From NCBI GenBank assembly GCA_958009055.1, contig OY253650.1, positions 992,001 through 1,056,000 of the forward strand: 64,000 nucleotides of DNA. The letters run 5' to 3'. The translations under genes were made by a program, and so were the position numbers. Under the pieces are notes generated by a model. That model worked only from the letters and a program-made list of their open reading frames with translations, was not told the DNA's origin and searched no databases. Shown here in pieces: positions 21,905 to 31,764 of this stretch (the first letter of the stretch is position 1; each line of letters begins with the position of its first letter). The stretch is from Choricystis sp. odSpoLacu1. Lineage: Eukaryota > Chlorophyta > Trebouxiophyceae.

Positions 21905-22234
21905 ATGTCTGCTTTGCCACGTGTCGCACGCCCCTGGGCGCCCCGCCCACCCCTCCTCCGCCGCCCGGCCACCGCCCACCGCGCCCTGCCACCACTCGCA
22001 GACGTCGTCCCCTCCTTGGTCGAGTTCGAGGCGCGCCTCAACCCCGCCGTCGCGGTGGCCGCCCTTGTCGCGGCCGCGCCCCCCATCATCTTCTGGGCGC
22101 GCATAGCCATGAACGCGAGGCGGGTGGCGGCGGCTGCGGCGTCTGCGGAGGCCGCGGAAAAGGAGAAGGAGAGGGAGAGGAAGGCGTTGTTGGACAGGTT
22201 GAACGGAAAGCAGGGTGGTGGTAGTGACGAGTGA
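21905..22234 (+). CDS. Small predicted plastid membrane protein, unknown function
   Basis: A 109-residue single-exon protein, divergent from EMC8 with only about 60 bases between the starts. The N terminus (MSALPRVARPW and an Arg/Pro/Ala-rich stretch to about residue 35) looks like an organellar presequence. It is followed by ADVVPSLVEFEARLNP and a hydrophobic helix of about 20 residues (VAVAALVAAAPPIIFWARIA). The C-terminal 35 residues are a charged Ala/Glu/Lys helix. I do not recognise the family. TGTAG at 22255 could serve as a 3-prime signal. A TTG-initiated extension is open upstream, but the first ATG is preferred. Confidence 0.6.
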   Translation: MSALPRVARPWAPRPPLLRRPATAHRALPPLADVVPSLVEFEARLNPAVAVAALVAAAPPIIFWARIAMNARRVAAAAASAEAAEKEKERERKALLDRLNGKQGGGSDE

Positions 22235-22356
22235 GCGGGTTGTTGTTGTTTGCTTTGTAGGCGGGTTGGGAAGACAGTTTTTTAGCACGTTTTTACACCG
22301 AGAGAGAAAGAAAGGCGGGAGACAAGGGGCGGTGGTTGATGGCACCTTTCGACTTT

Positions 22357-24387
22357 TCACGCGCCCTCCACCCCACCCTCCTTCTGCCGCTCCAGCAGCA
22401 GCACCGTTTCCACGTGCGCCGTGTGCGGGAACAGGTCCACTGCCGCCGCCCGCACCGGCAGGAAAGGGGGGTACGGGCTGGCGCTGGGGGAGCACAGGTC
22501 GGCCGCATCGACCGCCAACGAGGCAGGGTTGCACGATACGTACACGATGCGGTGGACGGAGGGCGCGGCCCGCAGCGCGGCTCGCACGCGGGGGTGGAGG
22601 CCTGCGCGCGGGGGGTCGACGATGGTGACCGCGTCGGTGGTGGTGGTGGTGGTGGTTGCGCCTTCCGAAAGTAGACCTGCCAACGCGTCCTCCGCCTTGC
22701 CCGCCACAAAGCGGGCGCCGGTCACCCCGTTTGCAGCCGCATTTTCGGTGGCATTGGCAATAGCGCCCGCATCTATGTCAACGCCTAGAACGGTGGAGGC
22801 GGGGGCGGCGCCGTCACCCGCGCTTTGTGCCGCAGCGACCGCCGCGGCACACACGCCCAGCGTTCCCGTGCCGCAGCACACGTCGTACACAACACCGCCT
22901 GGCGCGGGGGCCGCCCAGTCGACGGCCAACCGGTACAGCACGGCGGCGGCGGCGGTGTTGACTTGAAAGAAAGCAGAGGGAGAGACACGGAAGGTCAGGC
23001 CGCACAGTGAGTCGTCGACGACGGCCAGTGCGTTGGCACTGGCGTCATCGCCATCACCAGGACACGGCACCAACGGCGCATCTGCTGGCGCCGCGTTGGA
23101 GATGCCGGTGTGGTGTTGGACGGCGAGGGAGGGGCGCGGCGCGCCGACAGACGCGGCCGCGTCCCGCAGTGCAGACGCCAGGGCAGCCAGCTCCCTGTCC
23201 GTCGTGGCAGCGTCGGGAGACGCGCCCGGGTGGATCTGGATGATGACGGCCAGCGTGTCAGCGTGCGGGATGGACGCGACGCCGGCGGCGGGGTCGCTGG
23301 GAGGCTCGGTGGTGCTGGTGGCAGCGGCGTCTGTTTCCGCTGCAGTCGCACCACCACAAACGTCCTTCACCAGCCACTGCCTCCAGTCCAGCTCCACAAA
23401 GCGAGGCTCCCGGCCATCGTCACCTTTCAACAGCGTCGTGCGCCCCCCCTCCCTCACAGTCAGCAGGCGCCAGAAGCCAGCGTTGACACACTTGTTCCAC
23501 ACCGGCAGCTTGGACTCTGTCGCCACATAGCGCGTCATGCCTGCCGCCAACGCGGCCGCCGCGCGCGACACGTGGGCAACGCTGTCTCCCGGTGCCGCGA
23601 TCGCGATGATTCCGTCTCTATAAGCTCCAAGACAGTTTCCGACGCACGGGGCGCCGTCGACGTCATTCCCCGCCGTGAACTCTTGTTTGTTGCGGTAGGC
23701 GGCGGTGACGGGGGACCGAATGATGCCGATCAGTGGAATGGCGTTGCCGGCCCACGACGGCGCTGCCCGAGCATCGCTTTTCTTAACGCGGACCGCTATC
23801 TCGGCCAGCGCGGCCTGCACGCGGCCATGCTTCTGCTTCAGTTGGTCGGCATAGCTCACCCTCCACAAGGGCGTGACCACGTCGCGGATGTCGATGTCCG
23901 CCGCGATTTTAAACACGCGCGGCTCGCGCACGCCGCTGCCGTCGCGCCCGCCACGCTGGGCGGGGGCGGCGTCCCTCAGTTTGAGCTTGCGTCGACCCAG
24001 GCGGGCACCATTGAGTACAGTCTCGGCCGCCGCCTTGTCCGCGGGAGTGGCAAACGTTAAAAACGCGGCGTGCGACCCTTTTTTGGTGCGAGAGGTGGAG
24101 AACAGCACCTGCTTGCTCTGCAGGTAGGAGCGCAGGTCGGTGTCGGACCAGGACGCGGGGGAGCCCAGCAGGATGCAGTTGAGGCAGGGAGAAGGAGTTG
24201 GGGCGGTGGCCGGCCTGTGGGTGGGTGAGAAAGGAGGGACAGCCGTCGTGAGCGCAATGCCGGTCGTCACGCTCTCACACGCGCCTCCCTCCCTCCCTCT
24301 CTTTGCTCACTTCTTGACAGGTGGCTGACAGTCGTCACCAGGCTCCGCACTGGCCGCCCGCTTGGGCGGGGCGGCGTCAACCGTCAT
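22357..24387 (-). CDS. tRNA (uracil-5-)-methyltransferase, TRMT2A/TRM2-like
   Basis: SAM-dependent enzyme that makes m5U54 in tRNA. Exons 24311-24387 and 22357-24214, 644 residues. The N terminus has two short basic clusters (PPKRA and VKK), then an RRM-like domain at about residues 35-105 (LRSYLQSKQVLFSTSRTKKG), the arrangement seen in animal and plant TRMT2A. The catalytic part shows SPSAFFQVNTAAAAVLY, the SAM-binding DVCCGTGTLGV, GVDIDAGAI, VDPPRAGLHP and VYVSCNPASLAVD, where the Cys is the predicted nucleophile. GNCLGAYRDG and KLPVWNKC are family segments of the central domain. No iron-sulfur Cys cluster is evident, as in eukaryotic TRMT2. The intron splits a Lys codon. Confidence 0.93.
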
Positions 24388-24456
24388 AATTGCGCACAAC
24401 AAAAAAAGGGCAGTTTGTTGTCCTCACTTTTTTCTTTCCTAGTAAAAGCAAATGCC

Positions 24457-25011
24457 CTAACCCTCGTCCTCCTCCTCCTCGTCGGAGGAAGAGAGCGGCC
24501 CCTCGCAGTCGGCCTTCGCCTTGTGCGCCGTCGACGGGGCCACCATCGCGTCCCAAGCCGCGACCGCGGCTGCCAAATCGGCCGACACGGCGGCCGCACG
24601 AGCAGCCGCCTCCGCGGGCGGCCTCGACAGAGGCGGCTTGGATGATGATGGTGGCATACCTCCAGGCACCCGCAGCAGACTGTGGGCGGCGCTGGAGAGG
24701 CGACTGGATGGCGCGTTGAAAACAAAAAAGGCCGCGCCGGCACCACCACCACCGCCGCGGCCACCACCCTCCACCGTCCAATTGTACGCCCGCCCGCCAG
24801 CTGCCGTCACATTGGCCCCCGTGCCACGGCCGGCGTGCCCATCCTCCGACTCGGACGACAGCGACGCCGTGGCTAAAAGGGTGGCGGCGGTTGTGGTGGA
24901 CGCGGCGGCCGTCGTGGCTGGGGCGGCGGCCGCTGCTGCCGCCGCCGCCACCAAAGTGGGAATGGATAGTGAGGATGAAGATGAGGGTGGTGGTGGTGCA
25001 GTGGCGGCCAT
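24457..25011 (-). CDS. Unknown acidic low-complexity protein
   Basis: A 184-residue single-exon candidate. The N-terminal half is Ala/Ser/Thr-rich, the middle is Gly-rich with RAYNWTVEGG and AFFVFNAPSSRLSSAAHSLL, and it ends in the acidic tail SSSDEEEEDEG. The ATG at 25011 has a good context. The opposite strand is open from about 24521 to 25123 with slightly more typical codon usage and a basic C terminus (ITKKERSEDRAARKERKRDK), but it has no early ATG and would need an upstream exon. I prefer the minus strand because it has both a start and a plausible end. Only about 70 bases separate its stop from the methyltransferase start. Confidence 0.4.
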   Translation of the reverse strand: MAATAPPPPSSSSSLSIPTLVAAAAAAAAAPATTAAASTTTAATLLATASLSSESEDGHAGRGTGANVTAAGGRAYNWTVEGGGRGGGGGAGAAFFVFNAPSSRLSSAAHSLLRVPGGMPPSSSKPPLSRPPAEAAARAAAVSADLAAAVAAWDAMVAPSTAHKAKADCEGPLSSSDEEEEDEG

Positions 25012-25169
25012 AAAGATCACCAAAAAGGAGCGCAGCGAGGACAGGGCGGCGCGCAAAGAGAGGAAGCGCGACAAAAGAGGCGGCGAGCAGAGGCGGCTGC
25101 GTAGAGAGAGAGAGTGTGTGTAAGGGTGTGTGCGTGTCTGTAGATCCAACTTGACATAAAGGTGCCGGT

Positions 25170-25350
25170 GGTGTGTGTGCGCGCGCTCTCTCTTTGCGCC
25201 GCCCGCCACCCCCCCCCCCCCCCCGTCAGCACTGCCACCGCCTCCCGAGTGGTGTGTGTGCGCGCTCTCTCCCTCCTCTCCACCCCCTCTTTCCCTCTTC
25301 TCACACGCCGCCCGCCACAACACCCCCCGTCAGCACCGCCACCGCCTCTC
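25170..25350. repeat. Tandem copy of the DJ-1-like gene 3-prime end
   Basis: The block that codes for REAVAVLTGG at the end of the DJ-1-like gene recurs 104 bases further downstream on that strand (25195-25247), joined to a repeat of the same TG/GC/CT flank (25170-25192 versus 25251-25270). The copy holds a C16 run (25209-25224) in place of the normal short C run. Confidence 0.85.
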
Positions 25351-25981
25351 GAGCCGCCAGCCCCGCCGACTCATCGTTGGCCCCAGTAACCACGCGCCCG
25401 GCCGTCATGGCGAGCCGCGCGCCGCGCGCGCGGGGCAGCACCCACACACACCCCGCCTCCTTGAACCGGGTCTCCACCAGCCAGAGGACCAGGGCAGCGG
25501 CACCTTCAGCATCCACGTCTGCGTTGGGCGGGCCCGTGGCGCGGGCGCCCGGGGGGAGGAGGGGGAGGAGGGCGCGCACGCCGTCGCCGGAGCCCGCCAC
25601 CACCCCACCCGCCCCGTGGCACTCGCGCAGGACGCGCGCCAGCTCCACGTTGTGACTGCAGTCCCACGCGGCCGCCAGGGAGGGCGTGACAAAGATGAGG
25701 GCGTAGGCGGCGCCGCCCACCGCGGGCAGGGGGAGGGGGGCCGAGAGTGCTGCGCGGGCAGCGCCGTCGGCCGCCAGGCGCCGCGCGGCGGCGTCGGTCG
25801 ACATGACGCCCCCCCAGTCCAGGGTGACGGCGCCACCCGACACGGACGCGATGTCGACGGACGCGCCCGCGTCGGTGAGCGTGTAGAAGGCGGAGGCGAG
25901 GGGGGACGCGGGGATCAAGGCGGCCACCGAAAAGTCGCCGAGGCGGGTGGCGGAGGAGGCGACGAGCAGGGCGCGGCGCAT
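25301..25981 (-). CDS. DJ-1/PfpI (GATase1-like) family protein lacking the nucleophile Cys
   Basis: A 226-residue single-exon protein of the class I glutamine amidotransferase-like fold, closest to the Hsp31/DJ-1 group. Recognisable parts: the N-terminal strand RALLVASSAT, SPLASAFYTLTDAGASVDIAS (like PYYVLKEAGYEVDIAS), a WGGVMSTDAAARRL segment, and the C-terminal TAGRVVTGANDESAGLAAREAVAVLTGG, which matches the usual KVVTGQNPASATATAEAVL. At the nucleophile elbow, where the family has CHG after a strand, this protein reads GGVVAGSGDGVRAL, so the catalytic Cys is replaced. A glyoxalase or deglycase activity is therefore doubtful. The leader right upstream of the ATG is a CA repeat in the transcript sense. 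Confidence 0.75.
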   Translation of the reverse strand: MRRALLVASSATRLGDFSVAALIPASPLASAFYTLTDAGASVDIASVSGGAVTLDWGGVMSTDAAARRLAADGAARAALSAPLPLPAVGGAAYALIFVTPSLAAAWDCSHNVELARVLRECHGAGGVVAGSGDGVRALLPLLPPGARATGPPNADVDAEGAAALVLWLVETRFKEAGCVWVLPRARGARLAMTAGRVVTGANDESAGLAAREAVAVLTGGVVAGGV

Positions 25982-25990
25982 GCTTGTGTG

Positions 25991-25993
<3 letters not shown>

Positions 25994-26025
<32 letters not shown>
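25994..26025. repeat. TG/CA microsatellite in the DJ-1-like gene leader
   Basis: About 32 bases of TG on the plus strand beginning 13 bases upstream of the DJ-1-like start codon; CA in the sense of that gene. Confidence 0.9.
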
Positions 26026-26026
<1 letters not shown>

Positions 26027-26160
26027 GTCGGGTGGCTGTCTGGCGGCACCAGGGTGGGCGAGAAAAAAACAAAAGAGTGATGTGTCGGCAAACCCGCCTC
26101 ACACCTCTTTTTCCTTTTATTCCACCCCACCCCCACCCCACCCCATACCCCCGACACACC

Positions 26161-27588
26161 ATGAAAGAAGAGTACATGTTTGGCACCCCCCGCCGCCCGC
26201 GCCGCGAAACGACCGACGCCGCTCTCCCGTCCCCCCACCCCACCCTGCCCACCCGCGCCGCCGCTCCGCCGCCCTCCACCCCTCCCACCACCCTGCCCAC
26301 GCGGGCCGCTGACTGGGCCCGGGTGGCGGACGAACCGCACATGGGGTCGTTTGCGCCGACGCCCGTCGCTCCGTCGGCCGTGCTGCCCACTCCCTCCCTG
26401 GCCATGCCCCCGTCCCACCCCCCAGCCGAGGCGCCGCCCCGCCCCAACGCAGTCAACCTGATGGTGGACCATGAGCTGCTGAAAATCGACCGGGAGGCGG
26501 CCCCCATGGAGGGAGGCGGGGGCGTCGGCGACATGCGCCGCACGTCGGACGCTGCAGCCGCTGCGCGGGAGGCTCTCGCCGCCGCCGAAAAAGCGGCGCG
26601 CGACAAGATTGAGGCTTTGTCCCGGGCCACCGACCTGGCGGCGGAATCGGACGCGGCGCACGACGCTGCCCTGGCGGCGCACGCGGCCGCGTCGCGCGCG
26701 GCCGACGCGGCGCGCGGGCTGCCCGCCTCCGCCCGCCGCGACCATGCGGACGCGACCGCCGCGCTGAAAGCGGGCCAGAACGCGGTGGAGGACACCATTC
26801 GCGCGCTGCAGACGGCGGAGGCGGCGGTGGCTGCCGCCACCGACGACGCTGCCGCCGCACGCGCGGAGGCCGCCACCGCCGCCCGCGCCGCCCGCCGCCG
26901 GGGCGCCGAGCTGGCTGACGCCGAAGCCGCGGTCGCCCGCCTGGACGCCCTGCGCGCGGCCGCCTCGGACGCGCACGCGCGCGCCACCAGCCTCGCTCGC
27001 GACGCTGAAGCCGCCGCCACGCGCGCGGCGGAAGCTCAAGCCGTCGTCGACACCGCTGCCGCCTCCCTTCTCTCCGCCCGCGACACCGTCGACGCCCAAG
27101 CCGAAGCCTTTTCCGCCACCCTGGCCACCCTGGAGATGGCGCCCGCCCTGGCCGACCGCGCTGCTGACGAAGCACGCGCTCTGGAGGCTGCCGCCGCCGC
27201 CCGTGAAGCCACCGCCTGCCGCGTGGCGGACGCGTGGCGCCTTGCCGTGACGGCCGCCGACGCCGCGGGCGACGCCGAGGCGAGCGCCCTGGACGCCGCG
27301 CGCAAGGCTGCCGGCTCTGTGCGTGGTGGCGGCGGCGCCACCGCGGGCGGCGGCGCCCCCACCCCCCGCGTCCTGGGGCCGTCCCCGCCGCGTGCCCCGC
27401 CCACGCCGCGCGGCGGCTCCGACGCGGGCGCGGCTGTCGAGGCGGCTGGCGAGGAGGAGGAGGAAAAGGTGGCGGCCGTCGGCACGCCTCCCTCCCAGCG
27501 CGCGGGGGGCCGTGGCCGCGTCGTCAAGCCGGCGGGCGTGGTGGAGGTGCAGGAGGAGGGTGAACGCTACCTGCCGGCCGAGGAGTGA
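26161..27588 (+). CDS. Ala-rich coiled-coil protein, unknown
   Basis: A 475-residue single-exon protein. Residues 1-105 are Pro/Ala-rich and disordered, with MKEEYMFGTPRRPRRE at the start and a short conserved-looking NAVNLMVDHELLKIDREAAP near residue 98. From about 125 to 385 it is a continuous charged Ala-rich helix with regular acidic and basic residues, which should form a long coiled coil. The C terminus is disordered, with Pro/Gly segments and an acidic run (EEEEE) before VVEVQEEGERYLPAEE. A structural or tethering role is possible but I see no domain to support any specific one. The open frame also extends upstream of the ATG into the CA repeat, but the ATG at 26161 is the first good start. 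Confidence 0.7.
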   Translation: MKEEYMFGTPRRPRRETTDAALPSPHPTLPTRAAAPPPSTPPTTLPTRAADWARVADEPHMGSFAPTPVAPSAVLPTPSLAMPPSHPPAEAPPRPNAVNLMVDHELLKIDREAAPMEGGGGVGDMRRTSDAAAAAREALAAAEKAARDKIEALSRATDLAAESDAAHDAALAAHAAASRAADAARGLPASARRDHADATAALKAGQNAVEDTIRALQTAEAAVAAATDDAAAARAEAATAARAARRRGAELADAEAAVARLDALRAAASDAHARATSLARDAEAAATRAAEAQAVVDTAAASLLSARDTVDAQAEAFSATLATLEMAPALADRAADEARALEAAAAAREATACRVADAWRLAVTAADAAGDAEASALDAARKAAGSVRGGGGATAGGGAPTPRVLGPSPPRAPPTPRGGSDAGAAVEAAGEEEEEKVAAVGTPPSQRAGGRGRVVKPAGVVEVQEEGERYLPAEE

Positions 27589-27750
27589 GGGAGAGAAAAG
27601 AAGGAGAGAAGAACGAGACGAGAGAGAGCGCACACACGTTTCCACCCCCCCAGCCCCCACTTTTTTCCCCCCAAAAAGAAGGAAACGACAAGTCACAATG
27701 CACGAATGGAAAAAGAAGAAGAAAGTTGAAGGAGAGAAAAAACAAATGCA

Positions 27751-28406
27751 TCAAAACTGGCCAAAGCCGGCCGCCACTTTCTCCGCCTTTTCCGCGCGCC
27801 GCGACTCGCGCTTGTTGACGCCCGCGGCGAGGGTGCGCTCCCGCTTGACGGTCAGCAGCTGCGCGATCTTGGTCTTGTGCCAGTCAAAGTCGGAGGGTTT
27901 GAACTCCTGTGAGTGTGTGGTGTGGGGTGGTGGACGAGGGAGAAAAACAGGCAAGCGAGAGAAGAGGGCGAAGAGGAGCCGTCGCGCCGCGTCGGCGTGC
28001 CCCTCCCCTGCGCCTTCCCCACCACCCTCTTTGCCCTCCATCTCCCGCTCGTTGTGGCGCATTGAGCCCACTCCACGCCACGGGCGTGCCAATGGCGGCG
28101 CCCGCCGCGTGGGTGGCAGGGCCCGGGGCGCCCCGTCGTCGCTGCCCCTGTCTCCGCGCGTCGCCCCCCTCTCTCCCTCTCCTCCCTCCCCTCTCCCTCC
28201 TCTCTCACCTGCCGCGTCCGCTGCGCGATGCGCATGTCGAACAGCGCCCGCTTGGACTCGGCGACGGCGGCGTCGATGTCGGCTTCGGAGAGCGCGCGAA
28301 AGTCGGCGGCCTTGGTCGGTTTGGCCGCCAGCGGGGCGACGGCGCACCGGCGGGCGGTGGTCGGGGCCAGGCCGGGGCGGCGGGCGGGGGCCAGGGAGGT
28401 GCGCAT
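27751..28406 (-). CDS. rpl29: Plastid ribosomal protein uL29c
   Basis: Component of the large subunit of the chloroplast ribosome near the exit tunnel. Exons 28209-28406 and 27751-27906, 117 residues. About 32 residues of Arg/Ala/Pro-rich transit peptide are followed by the L29 helical hairpin: FRALSEADIDAAVAESKRAL, FDMRIAQRTRQ (the LRFQ.A..Q motif region), then EFKPSDFDWHKTKIAQLLTVKRE, as in plant plastid L29 where a plant-specific segment lies between the helices. The intron falls between the two helices in phase 0. The C terminus is basic and Ala-rich. Confidence 0.9.
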
Positions 28407-28708
28407 GGCTGGGAGTGTGGTAGTAAAGCGTGGGGAGGGGAGGGCGCGGGACGTGGGGGAGCGCGGTCTCTCGCAAACGAAGCCGAGCGTTGTGCGAGCG
28501 AGAGGGGCGTGTTTTTTTTTTTCTCTCGCTTCCCTCCACACTCTCACTTATGTTTTCTGTCCCGCTTGGGGGGAAACAGCCACCACGTCTGTGACAGCGG
28601 CTCTGTGTGCGCAGGGCCGCTCTCTGACCTCTGTGTAGCGTGAGGGCCGGCGGTCACACAGAGGAGGGCAGAGGGCAAAACAACCCTGACTCCCCCCCTG
28701 ACTCTGCG

Positions 28709-31549
28709 ATGGCCTGCCCCCACGCCCCCGCCTGGGCCGCGGCCCGCGGCGGCGGCGGCGCCGCGTATGAACCCGTGCAGCGCGCCCTGCTGGCCGAGTG
28801 GAGGGCGGCCAAGGTGAGGGAGCTGGGCGGTCGTTTGCTGCGGGGGTGCATTTGCACAGGCTGGGGGGGACCGCGCTGTGGCCTGTTTCGATCGCGTTCC
28901 ACCCCCGCCCGGCGCCGCCGCCAGTCTCCGCGCGGCGCGACACACACGCCCAACGCGCTGCCCGGGTTGGGGGGGCGGGTGGAGGCAGAGGCAGGGAGGG
29001 GGAGGGCGTGTGTGTTTGGGAGAGGGGCAGGCCGCTTTTCCGCGACGGTCGGCTGCGTTCCTCTCTCACCCCCCTTTCCCCCCCCCACCCCCCCCACCCA
29101 CAGGACGGCGCCCCGCGTCCCTCCGGCCTGGCCTGCCTGACGTGCGCCGCGTGGGCGCCCACGCGGGATGGGCTGGAGGCGGCGTGCGGGGACGCAGGTG
29201 TGTGTGTATGTGAGAGAGAGAAGAGGGGAAAGGAACAGCGAGCGAGCGAGGCGACCCCCCCCCCCCCCCTCTTTCCTCTCCCCCAGACCACGCCCTGTGG
29301 ATCGACGCCGCCCGCGGCGAGCTGTACTGCCGGGCGTGCGGCGACTACGCGTACGACGCCGACTTCGACGCGGCGGCGATGGTGAGAGAAGAGAAGAGGA
29401 AAGGAAGGCCGGGCGCGTTTTCTTCTTCTTTCTCTTTGCCCACCCACCCCACACCCACCACACACACAACAGGCGTCCGCCGCCGCCGCCTGGCACGTCG
29501 GCACCCGCCGCTCCCGCCCCTCCTCCGCCCTGGTGCCCGCCCGCCCGCCCACGCCGGCCGCCCCCGCGGCGCGCGGCGTGGCGGGCGCCGACGCGCCGTC
29601 GTCGCCATCGTCGTCGCCTTCGCCCTCCCGCCGCCCCCCCCGCGTCGACCAGGCGCCCGACGGCATGCCGCCCGGGCTGAGGGGGCTGGCCAACCTGGGC
29701 AACACGTGTTATATCAACTCTGTCGTCCAAGCCTTCCTGCACGCGCCCCCCCTGCGCGACTTTTTCCTCACCGGCGGCCACGACGCCGCCGCCTGCGCCG
29801 CCACCGCGGCCAGCGGCCGAGGCGCCTGCCTGTCGTGCGAACTGGGGGCCGTCTTTTCGGGGGCGTACAGTGGGGAGCGGGCGCCGTTGAGGCCTGCCCC
29901 TCTCCTCGCGGCCTGGTGGTCCACCGCTGCGCGCGGTGGCGGCGCCCTGATCGGCGCCGGCCAGCACGATGCGCACGAGTTCTTCCTGGGCGCGCTGTGC
30001 GCGTTGAACGCGTGCCGGCCGCCGCCGCCGCCTGCGGGCGGGGCGGTGGACGCGGCGCCGTCTGGGCCACCCCCACTTGCCGCCGCGCCGCCTCCATCCT
30101 CCGCCCTGGAACCCCTCGACATCGATGTCGTGCGCGGTGCAGGTTGGGACGCGCCCGCGGGCCCGCCGGCGCCCGCGGTGGCGGCTGCCCCGCCGCCGCC
30201 GCCCCCCCCCGCCCCCCCGCACGCCGCGCGGAGGGGGTGTCGCGCAGGCCGTCTTTGGCGGCGTCCTGCGGTCGGACGTCATGTGCACCGCGTGCGGGTT
30301 CACGTCCACCGCGTACGACCCGTTTCTGGACATCTCGCTGGATATTGCCGCTGCTGCGCCGCCGCCGCCCGCGCCGCCGCCGAGGCCGCCCCGCGCGTCG
30401 GCTGCGGCCGCTGCTGCTGCTGCTGCTGCTGCTGCCGCTGCTGCTGCCGCCGCTGCCGCCACCACAGACGCGGACACCTCCCTCGGCAGCGCTGGGGGCG
30501 GCGGGTCGGCGGGCTCCGACGGCGCGCGTGTCTCGGGGTCGCCGTCGCCGACGCCCCCCGCGCGCGGCCCTTCCCCCGCGCCCCCCCTCCACCCGGGGTC
30601 GCTGCCGCCGTCCGCCCCCCCCCCCTCCCCGCCGCAAGGCGAGGTCCCACGCACCCCGCCGCAGGTGTGGCGAGTGTGGGCCGTGCCAGCGGCCGGGGTC
30701 GAAGAAGGCGTGCCTCGCCCCGGTGCCCGCCGCGCCGGCTGCGGCCCCCCTCCCCGCCCCCTCCACCACCACCACCGCCCGCACCTCCAACGCGGCCGCC
30801 GCTGCGGCCGCCCTGGATGGGCGCACCCCTCCCGGCGCAGCGACTCTGTTGGGCTGCCTGCGCGGGTTCGTGGCCCCCGAGCCGCTCGGCGTGGATGGTT
30901 GGCGCTGCGACGCGTGCGGCGGGCGGGCGACCCCCCCCGTCAAGCAGATGAGCATCCGGAGGGCGCCCCCCGTGCTGTGCCTGCACGTCAAGCGGTTTGA
31001 GCATGGGCACGGCGGGTGGGCGGGTGGGGGCGGGGGGGGGCAGCGCGGGGCGCAAGCTTGACACGCCCCTCGCGTTTCCCTCCACCCTGGACGTCGCCCC
31101 TTTTTCCTCTGCCGCCGTGCTGGCCGACCGCCTGGCCCGCCCCCCGGGCGACCGGGGGCCCGCGCGCTGTGGCGCGGCGGCCGGGGCAGCGGCCGCCGCG
31201 GCTGCCGAAGCTGCCGCGGCCTCCTCCCCGCCCCCCCCCCCCCTACGAACTGTACGCCGTCGTCTCCCACACCGGGTCCCTGGGAGGCGGCCACTACGTC
31301 GCCCACGTGCGGTGCGGGAGCGACTGGTTCGCGGTGGACGATGGCGCGGTGCTGCCGTCTGACGAGGCGGCCGCCCGCCGCGCGCAGCCTTACCTCCTGT
31401 TCTACCGCCGCCCCGTGGCCCCTCGCGAGGGGGGAGACGGTGCTGCCATCAAGCAGGAGGCGGCGGAGGTGGAGATGGAGGAGGCCGCGGCCGCGGCGGC
31501 GGCGGTCGGCGCGGCGGCCGTGGGCGCGGCGGTCGAGGCGGCGGCGTGA
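28709..31549 (+). CDS. Ubiquitin carboxyl-terminal hydrolase, USP22/Ubp8-like (four apparent frameshifts)
   Basis: Deubiquitinase related to the SAGA module enzyme Ubp8/USP22, which removes ubiquitin from histone H2B. Exons 28709-28813, 29104-29197, 29287-29381, 29473-31549; about 790 residues if bridged. Exons 1-3 encode a ZnF-UBP (CPHAPAW, GLACLTCAAW, LWIDAARGELYCRACGDYAYD). The USP domain has the Cys box LANLGNTCYINSVVQAFLH (Cys177), QHDAHEFFL, FGGVLRSDVMCTACGF, WRCDACGG, PPVLCLHVKRFEH and the His box YELYAVVSHTGSLGGGHYVA. A short Cys cluster (CGECGPCQRPGSKKACLA, 30665-30718) is inserted in the domain. The frame shifts by one surplus base at C9 plus C7 (30202-30218), C11 (30615-30625), G9 (31032-31040) and C13 (31231-31243). 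The catalytic parts are intact on both sides of each shift. Confidence 0.85.
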
Positions 31550-31647
31550 GGTGTGGTGTTTTTTTCTTCTTCTTCGGATTGACTGCTGCTCCCTGTTTGT
31601 TCAAATGCTTGTTTTTACCCCCCTGTTCCTTCGGCCGAGTGCGCACA

Positions 31648-31676
31648 CACAGAGAGAAGCCTGAGGCCTCTCTGTG
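31648..31676. other. Hairpin-forming inverted repeat between convergent genes
   Basis: CACAGAGAG (31648-31656) and CTCTCTGTG (31668-31676) form a perfect 9-bp stem with an 11-base loop, in the 215-base gap between the USP gene (plus) and the FG-GAP gene (minus). Confidence 0.7.
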
Positions 31677-31764
31677 CCCTCCCCAGCTTTTGAACACCAA
31701 AAAACGTTTTTTTTTTAACATCCCCTGCTTGATCACACTCATTTCTACACCTACCCTCTCCCCC

